The position numbers and the translations under genes were made by a program. 64,000 bases of DNA from positions 620,001 through 684,000 of the forward strand of contig NZ_CP062229.1 in the NCBI RefSeq assembly GCF_024707545.1, read 5' to 3'. The DNA is from Mesorhizobium onobrychidis (GTDB taxonomy: Bacteria > Pseudomonadota > Alphaproteobacteria > Rhizobiales > Rhizobiaceae). Below, piece by piece: positions 47,306 through 56,424 of the stretch. The notes below the pieces were generated by a model, which was not told the DNA's origin, did not search any database, and saw nothing but the letters and a program-made list of their open reading frames with translations. Each line of letters starts with the position of its first letter. Positions within the stretch are counted from its first letter, which is position 1.

Positions 47306-47448
47306 TTGCCGGCGGCGATCGGCCCCAAGGCCGAAGACAGGGCCGGATCTACCCCTTCGCCTGCGGGCCGGGAGCGGCCGGGCCGGCGAGCAATTCGACA
47401 GACTGGTGCTACGCAGCCTGATCGCTATCGCCTTCCATTTCGCGGCAG
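47306..47448 (+). pseudogene. Degenerate duplicate of an internal comM segment
   Basis: This stretch aligns with comM bases about 46090-46234, including exact runs TTCGCCTGCGGGCC and ACGCAGCCTGATCGC, with small indels that break the frame. In protein terms it recalls GLICPFACGPEAA...SLIAIANHF. It begins about 45 bases after the comM stop and ends against the stop of the next (leftward) gene. No start or function is retained. Confidence 0.75.
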
Positions 47449-47991
47449 CTACTTCACCGGGATCATGAGATGTGCGTAGGGAGTGCCCGCCCACATCACA
47501 TATGGCTTGGACGTGTCAGGCTTCGGGTCCGTCGGATAGCCCTGCATCATATCCGTTGCATTGACAATCATCACGTGCGGTCCGGTCTCCACCCAATTGT
47601 TGCCGGGCTCGGGCTTCGTCGCATAGGGATCGGTGTTGCTGCCGTCGGTGCCGCCGGCCAGCATATACATGAAGCCGACCTTGCCCTTGGGAGGTTCCTT
47701 TTTTTCGATCCACGCCATCGCCCATTCCATCGAGTTGGCATCGCCACACATTGGATCCGGGCCAGGTGTGGCCGGGTTGTCCGGCATGCACCAGAAGCCG
47801 TTTGTGCCCTCGCGCAGTGTGCGCATTGCACCCTTCTCATCCATAGCGTGGATCGTAGCGCCGCTAGCTACAGCGGGGGGTGCGGCGGATTCGGCGCTCT
47901 TGATCATCGCAGCGTCGTCGGCGGCTGCGCCCTGTATCGCAATCAAACTGCCCGCCGCCACAAGGGCAGCGACCGTCAGAAGCCGTTTCAT
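47449..47991 (-). CDS. Secreted hypothetical protein
   Basis: A 180 aa protein with a signal peptide (KRLLTVAALVAAGSLIAIQ, cut near GAAA). The mature part holds WCMPD and PDPMCGDANSMEWAMAWIEKK around residues 83-115, and a Met-rich stretch (GFMYMLAGGTDG, DMMQGYPTDP). No family was recognised. The start at 47991 follows GGAGAACGG. It converges on comM and stands alone. Confidence 0.7.
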   Translation of the reverse strand: MKRLLTVAALVAAGSLIAIQGAAADDAAMIKSAESAAPPAVASGATIHAMDEKGAMRTLREGTNGFWCMPDNPATPGPDPMCGDANSMEWAMAWIEKKEPPKGKVGFMYMLAGGTDGSNTDPYATKPEPGNNWVETGPHVMIVNATDMMQGYPTDPKPDTSKPYVMWAGTPYAHLMIPVK

Positions 47992-48317
47992 GGCCGTTCT
48001 CCGGTTTTGAGTTGATCTTGTGCATGATGTGGGACGCACGTCCTCCCAAAGCCGTTTGTCAGTGTTTAAAATCTAGCAGATCGCATGCACCGGGACAACG
48101 ACGTTTTAGCGATGTCTAATATCTGTCGGGTGATTCATGTGAAGTTCTGCTCCATCGATCCCACGCATTTCTTTGCGTTGAGTATCCGGCATGCCTCCCC
48201 CAGATGCTCCAGAACGGGCTGCAACGCGCGCCTGCGGCCTGAGCACGGACAGGCGCAAAATTTTTCTACCCCTGGGAACGCCCGGAGTGAGACCAGCACC
48301 TTTGCAACGGCGGCTTG
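47992..48317. other. Intergenic region without recognised gene
   Basis: 326 bases between the secreted protein start and the glcB stop. Slightly AT-richer stretches near 48080-48150 could carry the promoter for the secreted protein. No repeat or RNA gene was recognised. Confidence 0.4.
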
Positions 48318-50492
48318 TTATCCAGCCCGTTCCTTCGCCTTCAGCTCAAGCCGCCGCGCGTGCAGCACCGGTTCGGTGTAGCCGTTGGGCTGGACCCGGC
48401 CCTTGAAGACGAGATCGCAGGCGGCGAGGAAGGCGATCGACTTGTCGAAGTCGGGCGCCATCGGCCGGTAGAGCGGATCGCCTGCGTTCTGGCGGTCGAC
48501 GACGCCAGCCATGCGCTTCATCGTCTCAATCACCTGGTCTGAGGTGCACACGCCATGGCGCAGCCAGTTGGCGATATGCTGCGAGGAGATGCGCAGCGTG
48601 GCGCGATCCTCCATCAGGCCGATGTCATTGATGTCAGGCACTTTCGAGCAGCCGACGCCCTGGTCGATCCAGCGCACGACATAGCCCAGAATGCCTTGCG
48701 CGTTGTTGTCGAGTTCCTTCTGGACCTCCTCCGGCGACCAGTTCGGCCGCACCGCTACCGGCACCGACAGGATGTCGTCGAGCTTTGCCTTCGGCCGGCT
48801 CTTCAGCGCCGCCTGCACGGCCTGGACATCGACCTTGTGATAGTGGGTGGCGTGCAGCGTCGCCGCCGTCGGCGACGGCACCCAGGCGGTGTTGGCGCCG
48901 GCCTTGGGGTGCGCGATCTTTTCCGCCAGCATCGCCGCCATAAGATCGGGCATCGCCCACATGCCCTTGCCGATCTGGGCGTGGCCTGCCAGCCCGCATT
49001 CCAGCCCGGTGTCGACGTTCCATGCCTCGTAGGCGGCAATCCAGGCGGCCTGCTTCATGTCGCCCTTGCGGATCATCGGGCCGGCTTCCATCGAGGTGTG
49101 GATCTCGTCGCCGGTGCGATCGAGGAAACCGGTGTTGATGAAAACGACGCGATCTTTCGCGGCGCGGATCGCCTCCTTGAGGTTGACGGTGGTGCGCCGT
49201 TCCTCGTCCATGATGCCCATCTTGATGGTGTTTTTCGCCATGCCGAGCAGCGCTTCGACGCGGTCGAATATCTCGACGGCGAAAGCGACCTCCTCCGGCC
49301 CGTGCATCTTGGGTTTTACGACGTACATCGAGCCGGCGCCGGAATTGGCGCGTCGTCCATTCGGCCCAACATCGTGCAGCGCGATCAGCGCCGTCATCGC
49401 CGCATCCATGATACCTTCCGGCACCTCGTTGCCTTCGCGGTCTGTTATCGCCGGATTGGTCATGAGGTGGCCGACGTTGCGGATCAGCATCAGCGAGCGA
49501 CCGGGCAGGGTCAGCGTGCCACCATCAGGCGCCGTGTACGACCGGTCGAGGTTGAGCTTGCGAGTGAACGTCTTACCGCCCTTGGTGATCTCCTCGGCAA
49601 GGTCGCCCTTCATCAGGCCGAGCCAGTTGCGGTAGACTAGGACCTTGTCCTGCGCATCGACCGCCGCGACAGAATCCTCGCAGTCCTGGATGGTGGTCAG
49701 CGCCGATTCCAGCACGACATCGGCGATGCCGGCGGGATCGGTCTTGCCGATCTGGTTGCTATGGTCGATGACGATCTCGATATGCAGGCCATTCCTGGTG
49801 AGCAGGACGGCTTCGGGATTGTCGGCGTCGCCGCGATAGCCGGCAAACTGTTTGGGGTCGGCAAGCGTGGTGGCGCCGGCGCCCTCGCCCAGCCGCAACA
49901 TGCCGTTGGCAACTGAAAGCCCGTTCACCCCAGCCCATTTGCCCGAGGTGACCGGCACCGACTCGTCGAGAAAACCCTTCGCCCAGGCAATGACCTTGGC
50001 TCCGCGCACGGGATTGAACCTCCCGCCCTTCTCGGCGCCGCCGGTCTCGGGAATGGCGTCGGTGCCGTAGAGCGCATCGTAGAGCGAGCCCCAGCGCGCA
50101 TTGGCGGCATTCAGCGCGTAGCGCGCGTTCATCACCGGCACCACCAATTGCGGCCCGGCAACCACCGAGATCTCCGGGTCGACATTTTCCGTCGCGACTG
50201 AGAAGGCCGGCCCTTCCGGCACGAGATAGCCGATCTCCTTGAGGAATCCCTTATAGGCTTCCATATCGCTGGGCGCGCCATTGTCGCGATACCAACGGTC
50301 GATCTTGTCCTGCAGCGCGTCGCGCTTTTCCAGCAGCGCCCGGTTCTTCGGCGCGAGATCGTAGACGATGGCCGCAAAACCGGTCCAGAACGCGTCGGCT
50401 GCAATGCCGGTGCCCCGCAGCGCCTCGTTCACGACGAAATCATAAAGCTCGCGGGCAATCCGCAATCTGGCGATTTCGACGCGATCGGTCAT
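48318..50492 (-). CDS. glcB: Malate synthase G
   Basis: A 724 aa single-chain malate synthase condensing glyoxylate and acetyl-CoA to malate in the glyoxylate bypass. The conserved regions include [13 protein letters not shown] near 250, [15 protein letters not shown] near 270, [14 protein letters not shown] near 445 (catalytic Asp region near 620 is in the C-terminal LDDIL/RVS domain) and HYHKVDV near 550. Start at 50492 after CTGGAG. Length is exactly in the G-form range. Confidence 0.96.
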   Translation of the reverse strand: MTDRVEIARLRIARELYDFVVNEALRGTGIAADAFWTGFAAIVYDLAPKNRALLEKRDALQDKIDRWYRDNGAPSDMEAYKGFLKEIGYLVPEGPAFSVATENVDPEISVVAGPQLVVPVMNARYALNAANARWGSLYDALYGTDAIPETGGAEKGGRFNPVRGAKVIAWAKGFLDESVPVTSGKWAGVNGLSVANGMLRLGEGAGATTLADPKQFAGYRGDADNPEAVLLTRNGLHIEIVIDHSNQIGKTDPAGIADVVLESALTTIQDCEDSVAAVDAQDKVLVYRNWLGLMKGDLAEEITKGGKTFTRKLNLDRSYTAPDGGTLTLPGRSLMLIRNVGHLMTNPAITDREGNEVPEGIMDAAMTALIALHDVGPNGRRANSGAGSMYVVKPKMHGPEEVAFAVEIFDRVEALLGMAKNTIKMGIMDEERRTTVNLKEAIRAAKDRVVFINTGFLDRTGDEIHTSMEAGPMIRKGDMKQAAWIAAYEAWNVDTGLECGLAGHAQIGKGMWAMPDLMAAMLAEKIAHPKAGANTAWVPSPTAATLHATHYHKVDVQAVQAALKSRPKAKLDDILSVPVAVRPNWSPEEVQKELDNNAQGILGYVVRWIDQGVGCSKVPDINDIGLMEDRATLRISSQHIANWLRHGVCTSDQVIETMKRMAGVVDRQNAGDPLYRPMAPDFDKSIAFLAACDLVFKGRVQPNGYTEPVLHARRLELKAKERAG

Positions 50493-50640
50493 CGGGGCTT
50501 CTCCAGACGAAAGGCTAGGCCGGGCCTTTGACATGTCAGGGTGGCAGGGTCAATTCAGCTTAGGGTGAAGGTAGGGCAAATCGCTTCCATTTCGAATGCC
50601 CCCTGACCCTTTGCGGGGCGTTGACGCTGGCTGGTGCGGC

Positions 50641-50792
50641 TCCCCCTTCTCCCCTTGTGGGAGAAGGTGGCCGAGCGAAGCTCGGTCGGATGAGGGGTGT
50701 TCCAGCTTGGCACCGACGGCGATTCTTCCAGCACCCCTCAACCGTCTCGGCGCTGCGCGCCGATCCACCTTCTCCCACAAGGGGAGAAGGGG
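50641..50792. repeat. Palindromic intergenic element, family A, copy 2
   Basis: Starts cccccttctccccttgtggg and ends with its complement cccacaaggggagaaggg; a GCGAAGCTCGG stem and a GGCGCTGCGCGCC stem lie inside. It fills most of the 310-base gap between the second hyuA-like gene and glcB. Very close in sequence to 8202-8401. The other bases of the gap (50493-50640) hold no recognised gene. Confidence 0.8.
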
Positions 50793-50802
50793 AAAGGGCG
50801 CC

Positions 50803-52824
50803 CTACACCGCAATCCTTGGCCTGCCCGACGCCACCGCCACCACATGCGCCTCGATGAACAAGCGCTGGCCTTCGACGGTCGAGACGCGGAATTCACTGG
50901 CGATTTCGATCTCGGCGCTGTCGGTGCCGGCCTCCCTCGCCCGCCCGGCGGCAATGGCGCGGACATCGGTTTCCGCCGCGGCGATCGCTGCCGCTTCGTC
51001 TTTGAAATCGCGCACGGTTTCGCCAGAGGCGACGCGAAACAGCCCCTCCTTGGGCTGGCTGACCCGCGCTTCCGCCGAAACCCTGACCTGGCCGACAACG
51101 GCGCCAAGCGCATTGGCGACATCGGTATCCTCAGGCACCACGCAGCCATTGCCGACCAGCTCGGCCAGTCCGGCATAATGCAGCGGCGCCGAGGCACCGA
51201 GGCCGATGACCGGACGGTCGAGCGCGACGCTCAGCCGTGCGATGCCGGGATGCGCGTCGACGGCGCGCTGGACCAGCGCATGGGCGACGGTCGCCGCGCC
51301 ATCAAGCCCGTCCTCGGCAAAGGCGGTCTCGAGGATGACTTCCGCCGACAGGCGGGTCAGCGTGGTCAGCACCCGTTCCGAGATCGCCTCCGGCGAGGCG
51401 GCGATCGACTGTCCCCGCCCGTCGCGTTTGCGGGCAAACAGTTCCGCACCCAGACGGGCCGAAGCGGCATCCCAATTGGCCTGCTTGCCCAGCACATGGG
51501 CGGCGTCCGACGGCGTGAAGCCGGCGACATGCACCAGCCCGCGCGACACCAGCCGGTTCAAGGTGGCGTTCTGGGCGTTCGAGGTCAAAAGCCGGTCGAG
51601 GGGCAGCGGCACAGCACCGATCAGCTCATAAAGCTTGGCCTCGGCGCCGGTCAGGCCGGCGGCGAGCCGCTCCGGCACGCCGGTCCTGACCGCCAGGCGG
51701 CCATCCATGCGGCCCGGGTTCGGTGCCCGCAGCTGACGTTCGAGCTCCGAGGTGACGGCTTCGCCATGCACCATGCCGGCCAGCGCCAGCGGCACCAGGC
51801 GGCGCGGCCCGAGCTGGATTTTTGGGTTGAGCGCGCCATCCTCCAACACCACTTCGGAATCGCCGCCGAGCCCAAAAGTGCGCATGGCGACGGCTTCGAC
51901 CATGGTGCGGAAGCCGCCTACGGTGGCGCCTTCCGGATCGAGCCTGGGACGGCCGTTATCCAGCACGGCGACGTCGGTGGTGGTGCCGCCGATGTCGGAG
52001 ACGACAGCATTGTCGAGGCCGGTCATGTGGCGGGCGCCGACAAGGCTGGCGGCCGGGCCGGAAAGAATCGTCTCGATCGGCCGCTGGCGGGCAAAGGCGG
52101 CCGAGACCAGGGCGCCGTCGCCGCGCACCACCATCAGCGGTGCGGCGATGTTGCGCTGGCCAAGAAAAGCTTCGGTCGCCGCCACCAGCCGGTCGATCAT
52201 CGAGATCAGCCTGGCATTGAGCAGCGTCGTCAGCGCCCGGCGCGGGCCGCCGAGCTTGGCCGAAAGCTCGTGGCTGGCGGTGACCGGCAGGCCGGTCTTT
52301 TCGCGGATGAGGTCGCGCGCGGCGAGCTCATGCGCCGGATTGCGGGTGGCGAAATAGGCGCAGACGGCAAAGCCCGACACCGAGGCGCCGAGTTCCGGCA
52401 GCGCAGCCTCCAGCCCGGACAGGTCGAGCTTTGCCGCATTGCCGTGGACGTCGTGGCCGCCGGGGCAGAACACCACCGGATCGGTGCCGAGTGCCGCCTT
52501 CAGCCCGTCGCGGGCGAGATCGCCTTCGGAAAAGCCGATCATCACCAGCGCCACGCGCCCGCCCTGGCCCTCGACCAGCGCGTTGGTGGCAAGCGTCGTC
52601 GACATCGACACCAGTTTTATCGCTGCCGGATCGGTGCCGGCTTTCTGCAGCACGGCATCGACCGCGCCCGATATGCCGACCGCCAGATCGTGGCGGGTGG
52701 TTAGCGCCTTGGCCTTGGCCAGCACTTTGCCGTTAGGGCCGCCGGCTTCAGACCACAGAACGGCGTCGGTGTAGGTGCCGCCGGTGTCTATGCCGAGGAA
52801 CAGGGGCGTGGTCTTGGCGGTCAT
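50803..52824 (-). CDS. Hydantoinase/oxoprolinase family protein, stand-alone
   Basis: A 673 aa HyuA-type protein: LGIDTGGTYTDAVL at residues 10-23, the SDIGGTTTDVAVLDNG phosphate block near 285-300 and TLATNALVEG near 77. It is related to but distinct from the gene at the left edge. No hyuB lies beside it, and flanking palindromic elements isolate it. Its substrate and whether it works alone are unknown. Confidence 0.85.
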   Translation of the reverse strand: MTAKTTPLFLGIDTGGTYTDAVLWSEAGGPNGKVLAKAKALTTRHDLAVGISGAVDAVLQKAGTDPAAIKLVSMSTTLATNALVEGQGGRVALVMIGFSEGDLARDGLKAALGTDPVVFCPGGHDVHGNAAKLDLSGLEAALPELGASVSGFAVCAYFATRNPAHELAARDLIREKTGLPVTASHELSAKLGGPRRALTTLLNARLISMIDRLVAATEAFLGQRNIAAPLMVVRGDGALVSAAFARQRPIETILSGPAASLVGARHMTGLDNAVVSDIGGTTTDVAVLDNGRPRLDPEGATVGGFRTMVEAVAMRTFGLGGDSEVVLEDGALNPKIQLGPRRLVPLALAGMVHGEAVTSELERQLRAPNPGRMDGRLAVRTGVPERLAAGLTGAEAKLYELIGAVPLPLDRLLTSNAQNATLNRLVSRGLVHVAGFTPSDAAHVLGKQANWDAASARLGAELFARKRDGRGQSIAASPEAISERVLTTLTRLSAEVILETAFAEDGLDGAATVAHALVQRAVDAHPGIARLSVALDRPVIGLGASAPLHYAGLAELVGNGCVVPEDTDVANALGAVVGQVRVSAEARVSQPKEGLFRVASGETVRDFKDEAAAIAAAETDVRAIAAGRAREAGTDSAEIEIASEFRVSTVEGQRLFIEAHVVAVASGRPRIAV

Positions 52825-52937
52825 ATTTTGGCAGCGGTCCGGGGCGGCGAGGTTTTTGCTGTGAAGCCCTTACCCGATATGGCCCGGCCGATAAAGCCGC
52901 GAGCGCTGGGCCAATAGGCGATGATCGTAGTGACGGC

Positions 52938-52996
52938 CAATCTCCCCCCAAGTGGGGGAGATGTCCGGCAGGACAGAGGGGGGCGCGAAGGATCGC
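52938..52996. repeat. Family C palindromic element, half copy
   Basis: atctccccccaagtggggg hairpin followed by atgtccggcaggacagaggg, matching the right half of the element at 21218-21377, including the adjoining gcgaaggatcgc. It lies just downstream of the frameshifted DUF559 gene. Confidence 0.75.
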
Positions 52997-53011
52997 CTAC
53001 TTTGCCACGAT

Positions 53012-53388
53012 CTAAGGGACCGCGGCGAGCCCAGCCGCTATCACAATATGCTGGCAGACATTGTCGATGTCGCGGATAATGTCGTCGTTCCAGAAGCGTA
53101 GAACGGTCCAGCCATCCTTTTCCAGACGCAATGTCCTTTCCTCATCGCCGGCGACAGCATCGCCTGCGCGTGCTGGGAGCCGTCGACCTCGACGATCAGT
53201 TTCTTCTCCGGGCAAGCGAAGTCGACAATGTAACCGGCAATCGGAAATTGTCGCCGGAAGCCAAGTCCCATCAGCCGGTGTGCGCGAAGCTCGTTCCAGA
53301 GTTTCAGCTCGGCATCGGTCATGACCTTGCGCATCGATCTGGCGTTTGCGCGATGTTTTGGAGGCAGTGGCGTGTGAGGCATTGTCAA
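53012..53388 (-). pseudogene. DUF559 (VSR-like endonuclease fold) gene with a frameshift
   Basis: Reading from the ATG at 53388, one frame gives RKVMTDAELKLWNELRAHR, GLGFRRQFPIAGYIVDF and KLIVEVDGSQHAQ, the front of a DUF559 endonuclease-like protein; the next frame then gives DEERTLRLEKDGWTVLRFWN and the expected end. The 377-base span is not a multiple of three, so one indel near 53160-53170 joins them. Normal DUF559 proteins are about 120-125 aa. Family C palindromes flank it on both sides. Confidence 0.78.
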
Positions 53389-53420
53389 TGCTCGGTCGCA
53401 GCCAGGGTTGGAGCTCTACG

Positions 53421-53577
53421 GCGCCCCCCTCTGTCCTGCCGGACATCTCCCCCACGAGGGGGGAGATTGGCAGCTTGGCCGGTGGCACCCTCCTTGCAGC
53501 GTTGAAAATTCGCGAAAGCGTGGGCGTCTCCGATCTCCCCCTATGTTGGGGAGATGTCCGGCAGGACAGAGGGGGCC
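53421..53577. repeat. Palindromic intergenic element, family C, copy 2
   Basis: gcgcccccctctgtcctgcc, a CATCTCCCCC/GGGGGAGATT hairpin, a 60-base centre, then a mirrored end gatgtccggcaggacagagg. Same plan and near-identical ends as 21218-21377. It lies between the DUF559 relic and the interrupted secreted protein. Confidence 0.8.
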
Positions 53578-53617
53578 GCTGGTCCCTCCAACCTCTCAGC
53601 GATAGGGCAAGGCCGCA

Positions 53618-53992
53618 CTACGGCACCAGATCGATTTCCTCGGTCTCGCCGCCGCTGCAGGTGTAGCAGCAATCGTCGCATTTTTCGGTGTTGCCGGGGC
53701 CGACGCCCTAATAGGTGCCCTCGTCGCCGACGACCCAGGCGCCGTAGCAGATCCATTCGCCGTCATCGCAGGATAGCGGGATCGACTTGGTCTCGCCGTC
53801 ATTGAGATAATAGTTCTGATTGTTACCCGGCCAGATATGGTTGCGGTCCTGGCTATAGAGCTCGACACGCATGGCGTTGGGATGGCTGTTCCTGATCTCG
53901 AAGGTGACGTCGCCGGCATGCGCCGCCGACGCGAACGATGCGGCAAGACAGAGCGCGACGGCGATGCGCCGCGCGAAAGCGAAAGACAACAT
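53618..53992 (-). pseudogene. Small secreted Cys-rich protein interrupted by in-frame TAG
   Basis: From ATG 53992 a signal peptide (MLSFAFARRIAVALCLAASF, cut near AHA) leads to GDVTFEIRNSHPNAMRVELY and ends ...GDEGTY at TAG 53710-53708 (codon 95). The same frame continues for 29 codons, GVGPGNTEKCDDCCYTCSGG and EEIDLVP, to a second stop at 53618. A Trp codon at the stop would restore a 124 aa protein with a CxxCCxxC-type tail. The 94 aa form may still be made. No family recognised. No strong ribosome site is visible. Confidence 0.7.
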
Positions 53993-54108
53993 GATGATTC
54001 CCCCCGGAATGAAACGGCCTGCCCGGCCGCGACAAGAACATGGCATAGAGGCTGGAGGGGTGGAAGGGGGTGGCGGTAAATCTGCGCGTCGCGAAAGGCG
54101 CGACCCTT

Positions 54109-54260
54109 CCTTCTCCCCCTTTGTTTGGACTGGGGCATCGCGCTTCTGTGCTTGAACGGCATCCCGAACCCCCCTCACGCACAACGCGCGAAACTGTTCG
54201 CGATGTCCTCGCACACCTGTTCGCGATGTCCCAGTCCAAACAAAGGAGGAGAAGGGGGAG
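54109..54260. repeat. Palindromic intergenic element, family D
   Basis: Long terminal inverted repeat: ctccccctttgtttggactg near 54113 mirrors cagtccaaacaaaggaggag near 54231, with arms of over 30 bp continuing into catcgcg/cgcgatg. Near the right end ttcgcgatgtcc is directly repeated 23 bases apart. It lies between the interrupted secreted protein and the membrane protein gene. The plan resembles family A but the ends differ. Confidence 0.75.
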
Positions 54261-54263
54261 CGC

Positions 54264-54773
54264 CTACCTCAACACCGCCACATGCGGCGCGAGCCGCCGG
54301 ATCGCCGCGATCATGTCGGCGCCGGTGATGTCGAGCGAGGAGATCTCCATATGGACGATGTTTCTGCCAAAGGGCAGCAAGAGGCCGAGCGCATTGGCCG
54401 GTGCATATCTGATCGCATCGGGAGGCGGCTCGGTCAGTTCGAAGCTGATCATCGCCGCGCCTTTGCCGGAGGTGAGATGCACGCTGCGCACCTTGTCCCA
54501 GGGCACCAGCACGTCGCCGCCGCGCCGGTCGCGAAACCCGCTGGCGTCGAGCACTACCTGGACGCCGGTGTCGAACGCGCCGCGCGCCAGGAACAGACCA
54601 AGCCCCAGGCAGCCAAGCGCCAGCACCACCACCAGGAACAGCCCTTGGCCCGGGGCGCCTGACGCAAGCCCCTTCAGCGCGAAGAAGCCAAAGATCGCAG
54701 CGATCAGGAGCGGCCCGAGCGCGGGAAAGATTTTTCCGGTGGGGCTGTTGCGGATTTCGACGGGCGAAGACAT
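54264..54773 (-). CDS. Small membrane protein, STM3941-like
   Basis: A 169 aa protein with two close N-terminal membrane segments (about 20-38 and 44-63) followed by a beta-rich cytoplasmic domain (VVLDASGFRDRRGG, VPWDKVRSVHLT, IVHMEISSLDI). This layout matches small membrane proteins with a PH-like domain, some annotated STM3941 family; function unknown. It begins 7 bases after the next membrane protein and probably shares its transcript. Confidence 0.65.
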   Translation of the reverse strand: MSSPVEIRNSPTGKIFPALGPLLIAAIFGFFALKGLASGAPGQGLFLVVVLALGCLGLGLFLARGAFDTGVQVVLDASGFRDRRGGDVLVPWDKVRSVHLTSGKGAAMISFELTEPPPDAIRYAPANALGLLLPFGRNIVHMEISSLDITGADMIAAIRRLAPHVAVLR

Positions 54774-54780
54774 GGGCCAC

Positions 54781-55305
54781 TCATCGGCCGGGCTTCAGCA
54801 GGGTCCAGATCCAGCCGATGAAGGTGAGGACCAGAAACGGATATCCGGCAGCGGGCAGGGGTGCCGAGGTCGGCAGCAAAGGGGCGCCCCAGAGGATCAG
54901 GCCCGCCGACGCGACAAACAGCACAGCGGCCACCATCGCCGTCAGGCGCATCCACAAGGCGAAGGTTTTCGGCGCGCTGACCATGATAAGCGCGGCCGCC
55001 CAAAGCGAGATGCCGCCGACATAGGAGGGCACGCTGGCCTCGAGGCCCGCCGCATTGCCTGCCAGCAGCAGGCTCTCGCCGGCGACGAAGGTCAAGAATC
55101 CGGCCGCCACGCAGTCGTTGCCTTGCCGCTGATACTTCATGGTCAACAGCGCGGCTGCCACCACGAGTGCGACGCCGTCGATCGTCCAGAGTGTTTCGCG
55201 CAGCCCGGCGCTCGCCACGAAGGTGCCGGCAAGGCCCAAGGCGCCACCGATGGCGAGGCCGATCGCGGCGACGATATCGGAGATGGCAGGGTTGGCGGAA
55301 CGCAT
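54781..55305 (-). CDS. Hypothetical integral membrane protein
   Basis: A 174 aa protein with five or so hydrophobic segments (e.g. IVAAIGLAIGGALGLAGTFV, LWTIDGVALVVAAALL, MRLTAMVAAVLFVASAGLIL). No motif or family recognised. The ATG at 55305 is preceded by GGAGGTCCTCAC; an in-frame ATG 24 bases upstream has a weaker site. It forms a pair with the STM3941-like gene. Confidence 0.6.
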   Translation of the reverse strand: MRSANPAISDIVAAIGLAIGGALGLAGTFVASAGLRETLWTIDGVALVVAAALLTMKYQRQGNDCVAAGFLTFVAGESLLLAGNAAGLEASVPSYVGGISLWAAALIMVSAPKTFALWMRLTAMVAAVLFVASAGLILWGAPLLPTSAPLPAAGYPFLVLTFIGWIWTLLKPGR

Positions 55306-55414
55306 GTGAGGACCTCCCTCCAAGCCCAAGGATACTTCAGGACAGGGTGTTCTCCAATCGTTGGCTTTCGTGGCCTCCAGCTCTCATCCTTCGGGGTTAA
55401 GCGGGCGCAGCCGC

Positions 55415-55538
55415 TCAATCCCCCATCTTCAGCGCCTGGATGAACGCCTCCTGCGGGATATCCACTTTGCCGAACTGCCGCACGCGCTCCTCTTTCTGCC
55501 TGGCAAACAGGTCGCGCTTGCGGGTCACGGCGCCGCCG
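55415..55538 (-). pseudogene. Diverged copy of the lepA 3' end
   Basis: On the minus strand this reads [19 protein letters not shown] then [18 protein letters not shown] and stop, parallel to the last 40 codons of lepA at 56425-56550 but with 6 bases missing and several substitutions upstream. The final 51 bases including the stop are identical to lepA. It has no start. A membrane-protein gene lies between this copy and intact lepA. Confidence 0.85.
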
Positions 55539-56205
55539 GGCGCTCCCGGCAAAAGTACAGGATCGCGGCCATGACGCCCAGCAATACGAAACCATATGGC
55601 GAGAGCGCCACGGCTCGTTCTGCTGCTTCCAAGGTGATCAACCTGCCCTGGTTTTCGTTGCGCGCGATGATCGCAGCGACCATTGCGTCATGGTAGAATA
55701 GTATGTTGACCGCCATGACGAAGACGCCGCTCGCCAGCAAGGCACCGTTGAGCAGCTTTGCACCGGTTGCGAACCTGAGCAACATGATGCCTCCCAAACC
55801 ATAGAGCGCTCCGTAGACCGTCAACACGACCAACTTGAGCGGTGTTTCCTCGACCATGAAAAGAAATGGCACGCCGCTGCCGGGTTCGGTCCCGCGCACC
55901 AGCTCGTTGAGGCCGGACAGGATTCCGGCCGTCCCAAGGAGGAGGTTTGGCCATTGGCGAAGCTGGACACCGGCGTCCCACTCAGCGACCGCATAGGAGA
56001 GCAGATACTCACCGAGCGAGAGGTTCAGCAGGCGACTAATCGAGAGCAAGACCAGGGAGATGACGATTTGCGCCGACCATGGCAAAGGTCCGCCAAACGC
56101 AGCTTCCGGAAGTGATGGCACTAGATAGACGGCCAGGCCTACGACGGCGTTGATCCAGATGAAATCGAGAAAAAGCGAAAGGAACGGAACAACATATTTG
56201 CGCAT
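55525..56205 (-). CDS. Hypothetical multi-pass membrane protein
   Basis: A 226 aa protein with about six hydrophobic stretches ([74 protein letters not shown] and [14 protein letters not shown]). No recognised family. The start ATG 56205 has a weak ribosome site; 56244 is an alternative. Its 3' end overlaps the lepA 3' fragment by 14 bases. It lies between intact lepA and the lepA relic, so it may be cargo of an insertion. Confidence 0.6.
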   Translation of the reverse strand: MRKYVVPFLSLFLDFIWINAVVGLAVYLVPSLPEAAFGGPLPWSAQIVISLVLLSISRLLNLSLGEYLLSYAVAEWDAGVQLRQWPNLLLGTAGILSGLNELVRGTEPGSGVPFLFMVEETPLKLVVLTVYGALYGLGGIMLLRFATGAKLLNGALLASGVFVMAVNILFYHDAMVAAIIARNENQGRLITLEAAERAVALSPYGFVLLGVMAAILYFCRERPAAP

Positions 56206-56289
56206 GAAAGGCGATTTTTCCCAAGACCCGAGGCAAAGATACAATCGGGGGTGGAAAACGCAATGGCGATTGGGTCGTTACACCCGTTC

Positions 56290-56424
56290 TCCACCGTGCA
56301 GCTTCAGCGCCGCGCTGGCGGGGGGCCAGCTGCCTCCGGCAGCTCCCCCGCTTTCGAAGCCTGACATCGATCCACCGGATCGATGTCTCGGCGCCGCGCT
56401 TCGCGCGGACGCCCGACCGGCTTC
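56290..56424. repeat. Hairpin cluster downstream of lepA
   Basis: Three stems follow one another: CCAGCTGCCTCCGGCAGCT, the perfect GACATCGATCC-ACC-GGATCGATGTC, and GGCGCCGCGCTTCGCGCGGACG. They end at the lepA stop and may terminate lepA or belong to another palindromic repeat type. Confidence 0.65.

Noticed and set aside
55415..56424. Interpretation as a phage or integrative element with its own integrase
   Set aside because: No integrase, att-like tRNA target or phage gene is present; only the duplicated lepA end and one membrane-protein gene are seen.
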